Position numbers and translations under genes: made by a program
Notes under the pieces: model-generated
Told to the model about the DNA's origin: nothing
Seen by the model: only the letters and a program-made list of their open reading frames with translations
The model's database searches: none
Shown here: positions 16,861 to 25,293 of the stretch, one piece after another
Layout of the letters: each line of letters starts with the position of its first letter
Position numbering within the stretch: position 1 is the stretch's first letter
Assembly: GCF_024281035.1 (NCBI RefSeq)
Contig: NZ_JAMXLH010000077.1
Location: 1-39,900 of the forward strand
Direction of reading: 5' to 3'
Source of the DNA: Paraburkholderia sp.
Lineage (GTDB): Bacteria > Pseudomonadota > Gammaproteobacteria > Burkholderiales > Burkholderiaceae
DNA length: 39,900 bases

Positions 16861-16886
16861 AAAAAAAGCGACGCCGTGCGTCGCTT
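16861..16886 (-). terminator. Intrinsic terminator of the M61 peptidase gene
   Basis: The perfect 9-bp stem AAGCGACGC / GCGTCGCTT with loop CGT is followed on the minus strand by a T-run (A7 at 16861-16867 on the plus strand). It lies about 85 bases past the M61 stop. Confidence 0.88.
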
Positions 16887-16921
16887 TTGTCCGATTTTTG
16901 CCGCCGTGCGTGCTTTCGCGC

Positions 16922-16976
16922 GCCGCTCAGGTGCCGCTCAGGTGCCGCTCGGGTGCCGCTCAGGTGCCGCTCAGGC
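16922..16976. repeat. 11-bp tandem repeat (5 units) over the M61 stop codon
   Basis: Five units of GCCGCTCAGGT (one with CTCGGG, the last ending GGC) run in tandem. The TCA at 16971-16973 in the last unit is the TGA stop of the M61 gene on the minus strand, and three of the other units contain the same TGA. Confidence 0.9.
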
Positions 16977-18761
16977 GCCGAGCCAGCGCTCGCGAAACGT
17001 GCGCGGTCCCGTGCGCTTGTCGGTGGCGGAGAGCTTGTAGCGCGCGCGTTCCGGTGCGTCGAGCGTGAGCCGCACGACACGCAGTTCGTCGCGGCGGAAC
17101 GCATGGATCTCGACCTTCGCGCCCGGCTGATAGCGCGCGAGCAGGCTGTCGAGATTCGCGCCCGTCACGCGCAGGCCGTCGAACGCCATCAGCACGTCGC
17201 CAGCCGAGAGCCCCGCCTTCTGCGCCGCGCCGCCTTCGAAGACGACCGACAGCGCGGCTTCCGCGCCGCCGCGCAGACGCGCGCCGAGCGACGGCTTCGC
17301 GCCGCGCTCCGGCTCGCCGTCGAGCGACATGCCGAACGGCTCGAACAGTTCCGCGAGCGGCAAATCGCGCGTGCTGTTCACCGCGCCGTGAAAGAGGCTG
17401 CCGAGCCACACGCCGGTCGCTTCGGCAATCAGCGCCTCGACGTCTTCCTCGCTCACGCCGACCGGCTTGCCGCGATAGAAATCGCGGCCGTAGCGCTGCC
17501 ACAAGAGGCGCATCACATCGTCGAGCGATTTGCGGCTGTTCGTCTCGGCGCGAATCGCGAGATCGAACGCGAGCGCCACCAGCGAGCCCTTCGTGTAATA
17601 GCTGACGATGGCGTTCGACGCGTTTTCGTCCTGGCGGTAGTACTTGATCCACGCATCGAACGAGCTTTCCGCGACGGTCTGCTTCAGGCGTCCCGTGCCG
17701 CGCAGCACGCCGCCGACCGTCTTGCCGAGGAGACCGAAATAGTCGTCGGTGGAAATGAGGCCGGTGCGCACGAGCATCAGATCGTCGTAGTAGGACGTGA
17801 AGCCCTCGAAAAGCCACAGGAGCGACGTGTAGTCCTCGCGCGTGAGGTCGTACGGCACGAACGCAGCGGGCTTGATGCGCTTCACGTTCCAGGTGTGAAA
17901 GTACTCGTGGCTGCAGAGGCCGAGGTACGTGCGATAGCCTTCGCTCATCTCGGTCTTGCCCTTCACGGGAAGATCGGTGCGATTGCAGATGAGCGCGGTC
18001 GAGGCGCGGTGTTCGAGCCCGCCGTAGCCGTCGCTCACGGCCTGCGTCATGAACACGTAGCGTTCCATCGGTGCGCGTTTCGTGCGCGGCTCGAAGAGCG
18101 CGATTTGCGCTTCGCAGATCCGCTTGATATCCGCAACGAGGCGCGCCGTATCGAGCCCGGTCACGCGGCCCGCAATCACGATGTCGTGCGGCACGGCGTA
18201 CGCCTCGAAGCTCGCGAGCAGGAATTCGCCGAGCGTCACCGGATGGTCGACCAGCTCGTCATAGCTCGACGCGACGTACTCGCCGAAGCCGTAGCGCTTG
18301 GTGCCGCGCGCCTCCGTCATCGCGGTCGCGACGCGCCAGTGGCGGTACGCGTGGCCCCCGGGGCGCTGGATGTCGACGATGCACTGCGCGTCTTCCCGCC
18401 CAATCGCCGCGAGAAACACACTCGTGCCGTTGAAGAAGCCGACCGTGTCGTCCAGATGCGCCGCGCGCACCGAGAGATCCCACGCATACACCTCGTAGCG
18501 CAACGTCAGCGCGCCCTTCACCGGCGCGACCTGCCACGTGTTCTTGTCGCTCTTGGTCACGCGCACCTTGCGGCCCGCGTCGTTGAATGCGCGCAGCGTG
18601 ACGATGTTGCGCGCGAACTCGCGCACCATGTAGCTGCCCGGAATCCACACGGGCAGCATGAAGCGCTGGCCCTCGGGCGCGGGATCGTCGACGGTGATGC
18701 TCACCTCGAACAGATGTGCGGCGGGTTGCTTCGGAACGATGGTGTATCGGATCGGCTTCAT
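16971..18761 (-). CDS. M61-family metallopeptidase with PDZ domain
   Basis: This 596-residue protein has the M61 glycyl-aminopeptidase layout. An N-terminal beta domain (PVWIPGSYMVREFARN) is followed by the gluzincin zinc site HEYFHTWNVKRIKP (H285, E286, H289) and a downstream glutamate helix (LWLFEGFTSYYDDL). The last 100 or so residues form a PDZ domain (FEGGAAQKAGLSAGDVLMAF). No clear signal peptide is seen at MKPIRYTIVPKQ, so it may be cytoplasmic. Substrate and physiological role are unknown for most bacterial members. The start at 18761 matches the family N-terminus, and the stop is embedded in an 11-bp tandem repeat. Confidence 0.92.
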   Translation of the reverse strand: MKPIRYTIVPKQPAAHLFEVSITVDDPAPEGQRFMLPVWIPGSYMVREFARNIVTLRAFNDAGRKVRVTKSDKNTWQVAPVKGALTLRYEVYAWDLSVRAAHLDDTVGFFNGTSVFLAAIGREDAQCIVDIQRPGGHAYRHWRVATAMTEARGTKRYGFGEYVASSYDELVDHPVTLGEFLLASFEAYAVPHDIVIAGRVTGLDTARLVADIKRICEAQIALFEPRTKRAPMERYVFMTQAVSDGYGGLEHRASTALICNRTDLPVKGKTEMSEGYRTYLGLCSHEYFHTWNVKRIKPAAFVPYDLTREDYTSLLWLFEGFTSYYDDLMLVRTGLISTDDYFGLLGKTVGGVLRGTGRLKQTVAESSFDAWIKYYRQDENASNAIVSYYTKGSLVALAFDLAIRAETNSRKSLDDVMRLLWQRYGRDFYRGKPVGVSEEDVEALIAEATGVWLGSLFHGAVNSTRDLPLAELFEPFGMSLDGEPERGAKPSLGARLRGGAEAALSVVFEGGAAQKAGLSAGDVLMAFDGLRVTGANLDSLLARYQPGAKVEIHAFRRDELRVVRLTLDAPERARYKLSATDKRTGPRTFRERWLGA

Positions 18762-18926
18762 CGGCTGGATGGGTGACGGTGGTTCAGGGGGCGCACCTGG
18801 CGGCTGGCCCGCGGCGCGGCGCGAACGGCCAGGGCGTCGCGGACTGCGCCTCGGGCATGCGCTTCAGATTCCGCAAGAGCAGCAAACTGCGGCAGATGCG
18901 CGAGTCCGGGTCAAATGGCTGGTCCG

Positions 18927-18957
18927 AAAAAAACACCGGCCGCAGTAGCGGCCGGTG
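18927..18957 (-). terminator. Intrinsic terminator of dsbC
   Basis: The perfect 10-bp stem CACCGGCCGC / GCGGCCGGTG with loop AGTA has A7 on its left, that is, T7 in the minus-strand transcript. It lies 15 bases past the dsbC stop. Confidence 0.92.
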
Positions 18958-18971
18958 GGATCGGATCGACT

Positions 18972-19700
18972 TCAGTGCGCGTCGTTCAGTTCGCGCTCGA
19001 GCCGGCTGGCATCGACCGCGCCTGGCAGACGGCGGCCATCGGCAAGAATCACTGTGGGCGTGCCAGTCAGATTCATCTTCTCGCCGAGCGCGAGATTGCT
19101 GTCGAGTGCGGTGGTGTTGCAGTTGCCGGCGGCCGTCGGTGCGCGGCGCTCGAGCATCCACTGCTCCCACGCCTTCCCGCGATCGGCCGAACACCAGATC
19201 TGCTTCGCCTTGACCGTCGAATCAGGGGTGAGAATCGGGTAGAGGAACGTGTAGACCGTGATGTTGTCGACCGACTTCAGCGAGTTTTCGAGCTGACGGC
19301 AGTACGCGCAGTACGGGTCCGAGAACACCGCGATCTTGCGGCTTCCGTTGCCCTTCACGACCTTCACCGCATTCGCGAGCGGCAGGCTCGCGAAATCGAC
19401 GCGGTTGATTTCCGAGCGGCGTGCCTCGGTGAGATTGCGGCCCGTCTTCATGTCGACGAGGTCGCCGAGCAGGACGTAGTCGCCCTTTGCGTCGGTGTAC
19501 ACGACCTGCGTGCCGAGGTTCACCTCGTAGAGGCCCGCCATCGGCGTCTTCGTGATGCTCTTGATCTCGGTATCGGAGCCGAGCCGCGCCTGCAGCGTGG
19601 TCTTCAGCTTGTCGGTGGCCGGATCGGCCTTCGCCGAACAGCCGAGCACGGTGCTTGCCGCCGCCAGAACCAGCGCGGCAATCCGGATTCGCGTTTGCAT
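18972..19700 (-). CDS. dsbC: Thiol:disulfide interchange protein DsbC
   Basis: This 242-residue periplasmic disulfide isomerase has a signal peptide, an N-terminal dimerisation domain (about 27-95) and a thioredoxin-fold domain. The active site is C131-A-Y-C134 in FSDPYCAYCRQLE, and the cis-proline is in LTGTPTVI. E. coli DsbC has CGYC; the Ala variant is common in betaproteobacteria. The signal region ends STVLGC, which fits a lipobox with C21 as lipidated residue, so this copy may be membrane-anchored. AGGAAG precedes the ATG. It lies on the same strand as the UbiH-family gene upstream, across a 237-base gap in which I see no gene. Confidence 0.93.
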   Translation of the reverse strand: MQTRIRIAALVLAAASTVLGCSAKADPATDKLKTTLQARLGSDTEIKSITKTPMAGLYEVNLGTQVVYTDAKGDYVLLGDLVDMKTGRNLTEARRSEINRVDFASLPLANAVKVVKGNGSRKIAVFSDPYCAYCRQLENSLKSVDNITVYTFLYPILTPDSTVKAKQIWCSADRGKAWEQWMLERRAPTAAGNCNTTALDSNLALGEKMNLTGTPTVILADGRRLPGAVDASRLERELNDAH

Positions 19701-19937
19701 GAGTTACTTCCTGTTTCGACCGCGCGCGGCTCGCGCACGCCTTTATCCTCTGTGAGTGGCAAGGCCGTCGCGGCGTACCGCGCGGCCGTTGCGCCTGCAC
19801 CGTTTCTCCGCCGCCGCCCTTCACCGCCTCGGCCGCTTCGGCAACCTTGGCCATTCTGAAGCCGCCGGGGCCGTGCCGCAACCGCTATTGCGGTCACGCT
19901 GCAGAGCGGCAAGCGCGCGATCACACCGCGCGCGCCG

Positions 19938-21110
19938 CTAGCCCAGTGCCGACGCGACGAGCCAGCGCTTGAGGAGCGGTTGCCCGCCGACGAACGCCAT
20001 GCCCGTGTTGCGCACGGCACGCGCAATCGTACCGGGAATCGAGAACAGCCGCTGAAGACCATCGGTCGCAACGATCAGCTTGCGGATGTCCTCGCGGCGG
20101 CCGCGCTCGTAGCGGCGCAGCAGCACCGTGTCGCCGAGGTCGCGAAACGCTTCCTTGCCCGCGATGACTTCGACGAGCGCCGCCACGTCGCGCAATCCGA
20201 GGTTCACGCCCTGCCCCGCGAGCGGATGGATCAGGTGCGCGGCATCGCCCACCAGCGCGACGCGCGGCGCGATCAGCCGGTCGACGGTCTGCAGCGCGAG
20301 CGGGAAGCCCTGCGCGGGCGTCACGCACTCGAGCGTGCCGACCTGCTGCTGCGTCACGCGCTCGACTTCGGCTGCGAGCTGCTGCGCATCGAGCTTGACG
20401 AGCGCCGCGGCGTGATCCGTTTCCGCAGACCAGACGAGCGACACATGTTGGTCCGGCAGCGGCAGGAGCGCGATGATCTCGCCGTCACGGAACCACTGCA
20501 GCGCCGTTTCTCCGTGCGGTTTTGACGCGCGGAAATTCGCGACGACACCCGTCTGACGATACTCGCGCCGCTCGACGCCCGAGCCGATCTGCGCGCGCAC
20601 CCACGAATGCGCGCCATCGGCGCCCACGGCGAGGTCGGCTTCGATCGTGCGGCCATTGGCGAGGCCGATCACGGCGGCGTCCGGCTTGACGTCGAACGTC
20701 TGCGCGCGCGAATCGATCCACGTGAGATTGGGCTGGAAGCGCAGCGCGGCATCGAGCGCGCGCTCCACGACCGACGATTCGACGATCCAGGCGAGTTGCG
20801 CCACGGACGCCTGATACGCCGAGAAGTGCAGCTCGGCGGCGGCATCGCCGAACACGCGCATGTCGTAGACGGGCGTGATCCGCGCAGCGTCAATGGCCTG
20901 CCAGACCCGCAGCCGCTCGAACAGCGACTGCGAGCTGCGTGAGAAGGCGTAGACGCGCGCGTCGAACACGGCGCCAGCAGGAAGAGGTGCGCAGGGCTGC
21001 GCAAGCAGGGCGACGCGCAGGCCGCTCTGGGTCAGCGCGAGCGCGGCCGATTTGCCGACAAGCCCGCCGCCGATCACCGCGACATCGAAAGTCTGATTGG
21101 TTGCTGTCAT
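19938..21110 (-). CDS. UbiH/VisC/COQ6-family FAD monooxygenase
   Basis: The 390-residue flavoprotein has the FAD dinucleotide motif VAVIGGGLVGKSAALAL at the N-terminus, the DG motif in GADGAHSWVR, and the second FAD motif ALVGDAAHLIHPLAGQGVN. This is the ubiquinone-biosynthesis hydroxylase family (UbiH, UbiI, UbiF, UbiM). Which ring position it hydroxylates cannot be told from sequence alone. It is probably a peripheral membrane protein of the ubiquinone pathway. The ATG at 21110 gives the standard N-terminus; it lies only 6 bases behind a TATAAT hexamer and has no Shine-Dalgarno site. Confidence 0.92.
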   Translation of the reverse strand: MTATNQTFDVAVIGGGLVGKSAALALTQSGLRVALLAQPCAPLPAGAVFDARVYAFSRSSQSLFERLRVWQAIDAARITPVYDMRVFGDAAAELHFSAYQASVAQLAWIVESSVVERALDAALRFQPNLTWIDSRAQTFDVKPDAAVIGLANGRTIEADLAVGADGAHSWVRAQIGSGVERREYRQTGVVANFRASKPHGETALQWFRDGEIIALLPLPDQHVSLVWSAETDHAAALVKLDAQQLAAEVERVTQQQVGTLECVTPAQGFPLALQTVDRLIAPRVALVGDAAHLIHPLAGQGVNLGLRDVAALVEVIAGKEAFRDLGDTVLLRRYERGRREDIRKLIVATDGLQRLFSIPGTIARAVRNTGMAFVGGQPLLKRWLVASALG

Positions 21111-21116
21111 CCGCGC

Positions 21117-21122
21117 ATTATA
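21117..21122 (-). promoter_or_regulatory. Consensus -10 box of the UbiH-family gene
   Basis: On the minus strand TATAAT is followed by six bases and then the ATG, so transcription would begin at or next to the start codon. The -35 region is poorly matched. Confidence 0.6.
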
Positions 21123-21295
21123 GCTGCGGCCATGGCCCCGAAGTGCTGAGCCGGCAGGGCTTGCGGGGCCGTGAACGGCACGGCTGCGGCGTCGCGGCGG
21201 CGTTATTGAAGGGCGTGCGGCGGACGCCGCTGCGGCATGCACGCAGGCGACGGGCGGCGCACTGGCGGCTCGCGCTCCCAGCACGCCCTCGGTAG

Positions 21296-21317
21296 GCGCC
21301 AGGTGCGCGCCAGGTGC
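21296..21317. repeat. 11-bp direct tandem repeat, two units
   Basis: GCGCCAGGTGC occurs twice without spacer in the intergenic region between the UbiH-family gene and ychF, and a third copy begins GCGC. Confidence 0.75.
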
Positions 21318-21425
21318 GCGCTGCATTGCCGCACGGGGCGCTCAAATGCGGCGCGCATGCCGCAACCGGCGCACGCTGTCGTCCGGGCGAACGGGCGCGC
21401 ACCCAAAGCAGCGCCCGGACAAGGT

Positions 21426-21431
21426 TACAAT
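21426..21431 (+). promoter_or_regulatory. Probable -10 box for ychF
   Basis: TACAAT in the context GGTTACAATTGCGG is the only good -10 in the 450-base GC-rich gap before ychF. It gives a leader of about 120 bases. A clear -35 is not seen. Confidence 0.45.
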
Positions 21432-21560
21432 TGCGGTTTTGGGTGACCCGCGTCACTCTCCCGACGTGCCGCCTGCGCCCGCTCCGCCGCTCCCCGCGCG
21501 GAATGCGGCCGCCCCGATCCGGCGAGCCGCACGTCCCCACCCTGATATGCAGAGAATTTC

Positions 21561-22655
21561 ATGAGCCTCCAATGCGGCATCGTCGGCTTGCCTAACGTCG
21601 GCAAGTCCACCCTGTTCAACGCCCTGACCAAGGCGGGCATCGCCGCCGAGAACTATCCGTTCTGCACGATCGAGCCGAATGTCGGCGTGGTGGAAGTGCC
21701 GGATCCGCGCATCGCGAAGCTCTCCGAGATCGTCAAGCCCGAGCGCGTCGTGCCGGCCGTCGTCGAGTTCGTGGACATCGCGGGCCTCGTCGCGGGCGCG
21801 AGCAAGGGCGAAGGACTCGGCAACCAGTTCCTCGCCAACATCCGCGAAACCGATGCGATCACGCACGTCGTGCGCTGCTTTGAAGACGAGAACGTGATCC
21901 ACGTCGCGGGCAGGATCGATCCGCTCGCCGACATCGAAGTCATCAACACCGAACTCGCGCTCGCCGACCTCGGCACCGTCGAGAAGTCGCTCACGCGCTA
22001 CTCGAAGGCCGCGAAGTCGGGCAACGACAAGGAAGCCGCGAAGCTCGCCGCCGTGCTGGAAAAGGCGCGCGCGCAGCTCGACCAGGCAAAGCCGGTCCGC
22101 GCGCTGAGCCTCTCCGAAGACGAACAGGCGCTCCTCAAGCCGTTCTGCCTCATCACCGCGAAGCCGACGATGTATGTGGCGAACGTGAAGGAAGACGGCT
22201 TCGCGAACAACCCGCACCTCGACGCCGTGCGCAAGTACGCCGAAGCCGAGAAATCGCCGGTCGTCGCCGTGTGCGCAGCGATCGAAGCCGAAATCGCCGA
22301 TCTCGAAGACGAAGACAAGGCCGCATTTCTCGCCGACATGGGCATGGACGAGCCGGGCCTCGACCGCGTGATCCGCGCGGGCTACAAGCTGCTCGGCCTG
22401 CAGACGTACTTCACTGCGGGCGTGAAGGAAGTGCGCGCGTGGACGATCCACGTGGGCGACACCGCGCCGCAGGCGGCTGGCGTGATCCACACGGATTTCG
22501 AGCGCGGCTTCATCCGTGCGCAGACCATCGCGTTCGACGATTTCATCGCGTTCAAGGGCGAGCAAGGCTCGAAGGAAGCCGGCAAGATGCGCGCCGAAGG
22601 CAAGGAATACGTCGTGCACGACGGCGACGTGATGAATTTCCTGTTTAACGTCTGA
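21561..22655 (+). CDS. ychF: Redox-regulated ATPase/GTPase YchF (OLA1 family)
   Basis: YchF is a universally conserved Obg-family P-loop protein that binds the ribosome and prefers ATP to GTP. The 364-residue protein shows the P-loop GLPNVGKSTLFNALT (residues 8-22), switch II FVDIAGLVAGASKGEGLGNQ, and a C-terminal TGS domain (about 280-364) ending GDVMNFLFNV. NVKED replaces the NKxD guanine-specificity motif, as usual in this family and explaining the ATP preference. It is a single-gene unit with a terminator 50 bases after the stop. Confidence 0.97.
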   Translation: MSLQCGIVGLPNVGKSTLFNALTKAGIAAENYPFCTIEPNVGVVEVPDPRIAKLSEIVKPERVVPAVVEFVDIAGLVAGASKGEGLGNQFLANIRETDAITHVVRCFEDENVIHVAGRIDPLADIEVINTELALADLGTVEKSLTRYSKAAKSGNDKEAAKLAAVLEKARAQLDQAKPVRALSLSEDEQALLKPFCLITAKPTMYVANVKEDGFANNPHLDAVRKYAEAEKSPVVAVCAAIEAEIADLEDEDKAAFLADMGMDEPGLDRVIRAGYKLLGLQTYFTAGVKEVRAWTIHVGDTAPQAAGVIHTDFERGFIRAQTIAFDDFIAFKGEQGSKEAGKMRAEGKEYVVHDGDVMNFLFNV

Positions 22656-22704
22656 GTTGAAATGACGGTGTGAGCGGTTCTCACCCGCTCTGATGCACCC
22701 CGAC

Positions 22705-22733
22705 AAGCCCGCGATTCGCGGGCTTTTCTTTTG
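22705..22733 (+). terminator. Intrinsic terminator of ychF
   Basis: The perfect 9-bp stem AAGCCCGCG / CGCGGGCTT with loop ATT is followed by TTTCTTTT. Confidence 0.92.
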
Positions 22734-22921
22734 GTTCTTCGCGGCATTCCAGCGGGCGTGAGACCGCGACCCGCAAGCGGTCGCACATCGATGCCGATTC
22801 ACAACTTCCCTCCTCTCACGCGTCAGGCTTTCTGGCTGGCACACGCGCCAAAATTCGCGCGATACATGAGCATTGGCACGAAAAAACGCTGAGCCGCCCA
22901 TCCACATCGCGCGATCCGTAG

Positions 22922-22939
22922 TGGTTTCCCCTGGAACCA
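22922..22939. promoter_or_regulatory. Inverted repeat TGGTT-N8-AACCA upstream of the binding-protein gene
   Basis: TGGTTTCCCCTGGAACCA is a spaced inverted repeat 91 bases before the start of the substrate-binding protein. It resembles the site at 22995-23011, with one extra base in the spacer. Confidence 0.4.
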
Positions 22940-22994
22940 AATCAAGCCTTTATTTCTGAAAAGTGCTTGATTCACAACCACCCACGGAATACAT

Positions 22995-23011
22995 TGGTTT
23001 CTTCAAAACCA
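22995..23011. promoter_or_regulatory. Candidate operator TGGT-N9-ACCA before the binding-protein gene
   Basis: TGGTTTCTTCAAAACCA lies within a perfect 8-bp inverted repeat (22993-23013) that ends 17 bases before the start codon. The same TGGT-N9-ACCA layout is found at 26061-26077 next to the regulator gene. Confidence 0.55.
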
Positions 23012-23029
23012 ATTCCGCGAGACCAAACC

Positions 23030-24148
23030 ATGCGTTCCCTCATTACCGCTCTGGCCGCCGCGTCGGCCTTTGGCGCTGTCACAGCGCAAGCGCAGGAAGT
23101 CGTCGTCATTGGCCATTCCGCACCACTGACCGGTCCGCAAGCCGCGAACGGGAAAGACAATGAGAATGGCGCACGGCTCGCAATCGACGAACTGAACAAG
23201 CAGCACATCACCGTCGGCGGAAAGGCGGTGACGTTCAAACTGGACTCGCTGGATGACCAGGCCGACCCGAAAGTGGGTGTGCAAGTCGCCCAGAATCTCG
23301 TGGACCACAACGTGGTCGCCGTGATGGGTCCGTACAACTCGGGCGTCGCAATTCCGGCGTCACGCGTCTACAACAGCGCGGGCATTCCGATTTTGCCGGT
23401 CGCGTCGAACCCCGCACTCACCCAGCAGGGCTTCAAGACGATCTTCCGGATCGGCGCGAGCGACGAGCAGCTCGGGGGCACGATGGCCGAATTCGCGGTC
23501 AAAACGCTGAAAGCCAAAACCGCCGCCATCATCGATGACCGCACCGCATACGGTCAGGGCGTGGCGCAGCAATTCGAGCAGGTCGCGAAGGCTAATGGCC
23601 TGAAGATCGTCGACCGCCAGTTCACGAATTCCCAGGTCACCGATTTCCTCGGCATCCTCACGGCCATCAAGGCCGAAAATCCGGACGTGATTTTCTTCGG
23701 CGGTTACGCGGCGCAAGGTGCGCCCATGGCCAAGCAGATGCGGCAGCGCGGCTTGCGCGCCAAACTGCTCGGCGGCGATGGCATCTGTTCCGCCGATATG
23801 GGTAGGGTCGCGGGAGACGCCGCATCGATCGTCTATTGCGCTCAGGGTGGCGTCGCGCTGGACAAGACCGCCGAAGGCCGCGAATTCCTGAAGAAGTATC
23901 ACGACACGTACCACATCGATACGCAGGTCTATGCCGTCAACTACTACGACGGCGTGAAGATGCTGGCCGATGCGATGGTCAAGGCCGGCACGACCACGGA
24001 CAAGGCAAAGCTCACCGCGCAACTCGCGAAGGAAGACTATAAGGGCGTAGCAGGCACCTATTCGTTTGACGAGAAAGGCGACCTGAAAGGTGCGCCGACA
24101 ACCGTGTATGTCATTCGCAATGGACTGCCGGTTCCCTACGCCCAATAA
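23030..24148 (+). CDS. ABC transporter periplasmic substrate-binding protein (Leu/Ile/Val-binding type)
   Basis: The 372-residue protein has a Sec signal peptide (MRSLITALAAASAFGAVTAQAQ, cleavage after AQA). It then has a type I periplasmic binding fold of the LivJ/LivK family (GHSAPLTGPQAANGKDNENG, VAVMGPYNSGVAIPASRVY, AIIDDRTAYGQGVAQQF). Such proteins deliver amino acids to a Liv-type ABC importer, but no permease or ATPase gene is nearby, so it must share an importer encoded elsewhere. It lies 23 bases before the hydroxyproline dehydratase gene and is probably co-transcribed, which suggests hydroxyproline or a related imino acid as ligand. The ligand is inferred from context only. Confidence 0.9.
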   Translation: MRSLITALAAASAFGAVTAQAQEVVVIGHSAPLTGPQAANGKDNENGARLAIDELNKQHITVGGKAVTFKLDSLDDQADPKVGVQVAQNLVDHNVVAVMGPYNSGVAIPASRVYNSAGIPILPVASNPALTQQGFKTIFRIGASDEQLGGTMAEFAVKTLKAKTAAIIDDRTAYGQGVAQQFEQVAKANGLKIVDRQFTNSQVTDFLGILTAIKAENPDVIFFGGYAAQGAPMAKQMRQRGLRAKLLGGDGICSADMGRVAGDAASIVYCAQGGVALDKTAEGREFLKKYHDTYHIDTQVYAVNYYDGVKMLADAMVKAGTTTDKAKLTAQLAKEDYKGVAGTYSFDEKGDLKGAPTTVYVIRNGLPVPYAQ

Positions 24149-24171
24149 CTCGCTGGAGAAAATCCGAATCC

Positions 24172-25179
24172 ATGAAACCGACCCGCACTATTTCGACCGT
24201 CGAGGTGCACACTGGCGGCGAGGCATTCCGCATCGTCACGAGCGGTTTGCCGCGTCTGCCTGGCGACACGATCGTCCAGCGCCGCGCCTGGCTCAAGGAA
24301 AACGCCGACGATATTCGCCGCGCGCTCATGTTCGAGCCGCGCGGTCACGCAGATATGTATGGCGGCTATCTCACCGAACCGGTGTCGCCCGGCGCCGACT
24401 TTGGCGTGATCTTCCTGCACAACGAGGGCTATAGCGACCACTGCGGTCATGGTGTCATCGGGTTATCGACCGCCGCAGTCGAACTGGGCTGGGTTCAACG
24501 GACGATCCCCGAAACGCGGGTCGGCATCGACGCGCCCTGCGGATTCATCGAAGCCTTCGTCAAGTGGGATGGCGAGCACGCGGGAACGGTGCGCTTCTTC
24601 AACGTCCCGTCGTTCCTCTGGAAGCGGGACGTGACAGTCGAGACGCCCACTTTCGGCAAAGTCACGGGCGATATCGCCTACGGCGGCGCGTTTTATTTCT
24701 ACGTCGATGGTGCGCCGTTCGATCTGCCGGTGCGCGAGTCGTCAGTCGAAAAGCTGATCCGCTTCGGCGCCGAAGTGAAGGAAGCCGCGAACAAGGCGTT
24801 TCCGGTCAAGCATCCCGAGATTCCCGAGATCAATCACATTTACGGGACGATTATCGCGAACGCACCGCGTCACGCCGGCTCGACGCAGGCCAATTGCTGC
24901 GTGTTCGCCGACCGCGAAGTCGATCGTTCGCCTACCGGATCGGGGACCGGCGGACGCGTTGCGCAGCTGTATGCGCGCGGCGAGCTGAAGGCGGGTGAAA
25001 CCCTCGTGAACGAATCGATCGTCGGCACCGTATTCAAAGGCCGCGTGTTGAAGGAAACGTCCGTTCAAGGCATTCCCGCCGTGATTCCCGAGGTCGAAGG
25101 CGAGGCCTATATCTGTGGCTTTGCCCAATGGATCATCGATGAACGCGATCCGCTCACCTACGGTTTTCTCGTGCGTTAA
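24172..25179 (+). CDS. lhpH: Trans-3-hydroxy-L-proline dehydratase (proline racemase family)
   Basis: The 335-residue protein is a proline-racemase-superfamily enzyme. Racemases and 4-hydroxyproline epimerases use two cysteines. Here the first is present (C91 in SDHCGHGVIG), but the second position is threonine (T255 in DRSPTGSGTGGR). The Cys/Thr pair marks trans-3-hydroxy-L-proline dehydratases, which remove water to give pyrroline-2-carboxylate, as in human L3HYPDH. The reductase that takes this product to L-proline is encoded nearby at 26249, which supports the call. Annotation pipelines may label it 4-hydroxyproline epimerase or proline racemase. The symbol follows Azospirillum usage as I recall it. 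Confidence 0.85.
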   Translation: MKPTRTISTVEVHTGGEAFRIVTSGLPRLPGDTIVQRRAWLKENADDIRRALMFEPRGHADMYGGYLTEPVSPGADFGVIFLHNEGYSDHCGHGVIGLSTAAVELGWVQRTIPETRVGIDAPCGFIEAFVKWDGEHAGTVRFFNVPSFLWKRDVTVETPTFGKVTGDIAYGGAFYFYVDGAPFDLPVRESSVEKLIRFGAEVKEAANKAFPVKHPEIPEINHIYGTIIANAPRHAGSTQANCCVFADREVDRSPTGSGTGGRVAQLYARGELKAGETLVNESIVGTVFKGRVLKETSVQGIPAVIPEVEGEAYICGFAQWIIDERDPLTYGFLVR

Positions 25180-25203
25180 TTCTCCCCTTACCAGGGATTT
25201 TCG

Positions 25204-25238
25204 GCGCGCGTCCGGTTCACCGGCGCGCGCGTTTTTTT
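25204..25238 (+). terminator. Intrinsic terminator after the dehydratase gene
   Basis: A GC-rich stem (GCGCGCG-T-CCGG pairing with CCGG-CGCGCGC, loop TTCA, one bulged T) is followed by T7 at 25232-25238. It ends the binding protein-dehydratase transcript before the convergent regulator gene. Confidence 0.85.
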
Positions 25239-25293
25239 CGCAGACTCTTTCGTATGCGGGAAATCCGAATTCGCCGGATGGTCCGATAACCGG

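Noticed and set aside
16887..18776. 629-codon open frame on the plus strand opposite the M61 gene
   Set aside because: The minus strand encodes a complete M61 peptidase with zinc motif; the plus-strand product is Arg/Ala/His-rich shadow sequence.
19756..19941. 61-codon plus-strand frame between dsbC and the UbiH-family gene
   Set aside because: Arg/Ala-rich composition with no motif, and it runs against the transcription of both neighbours.
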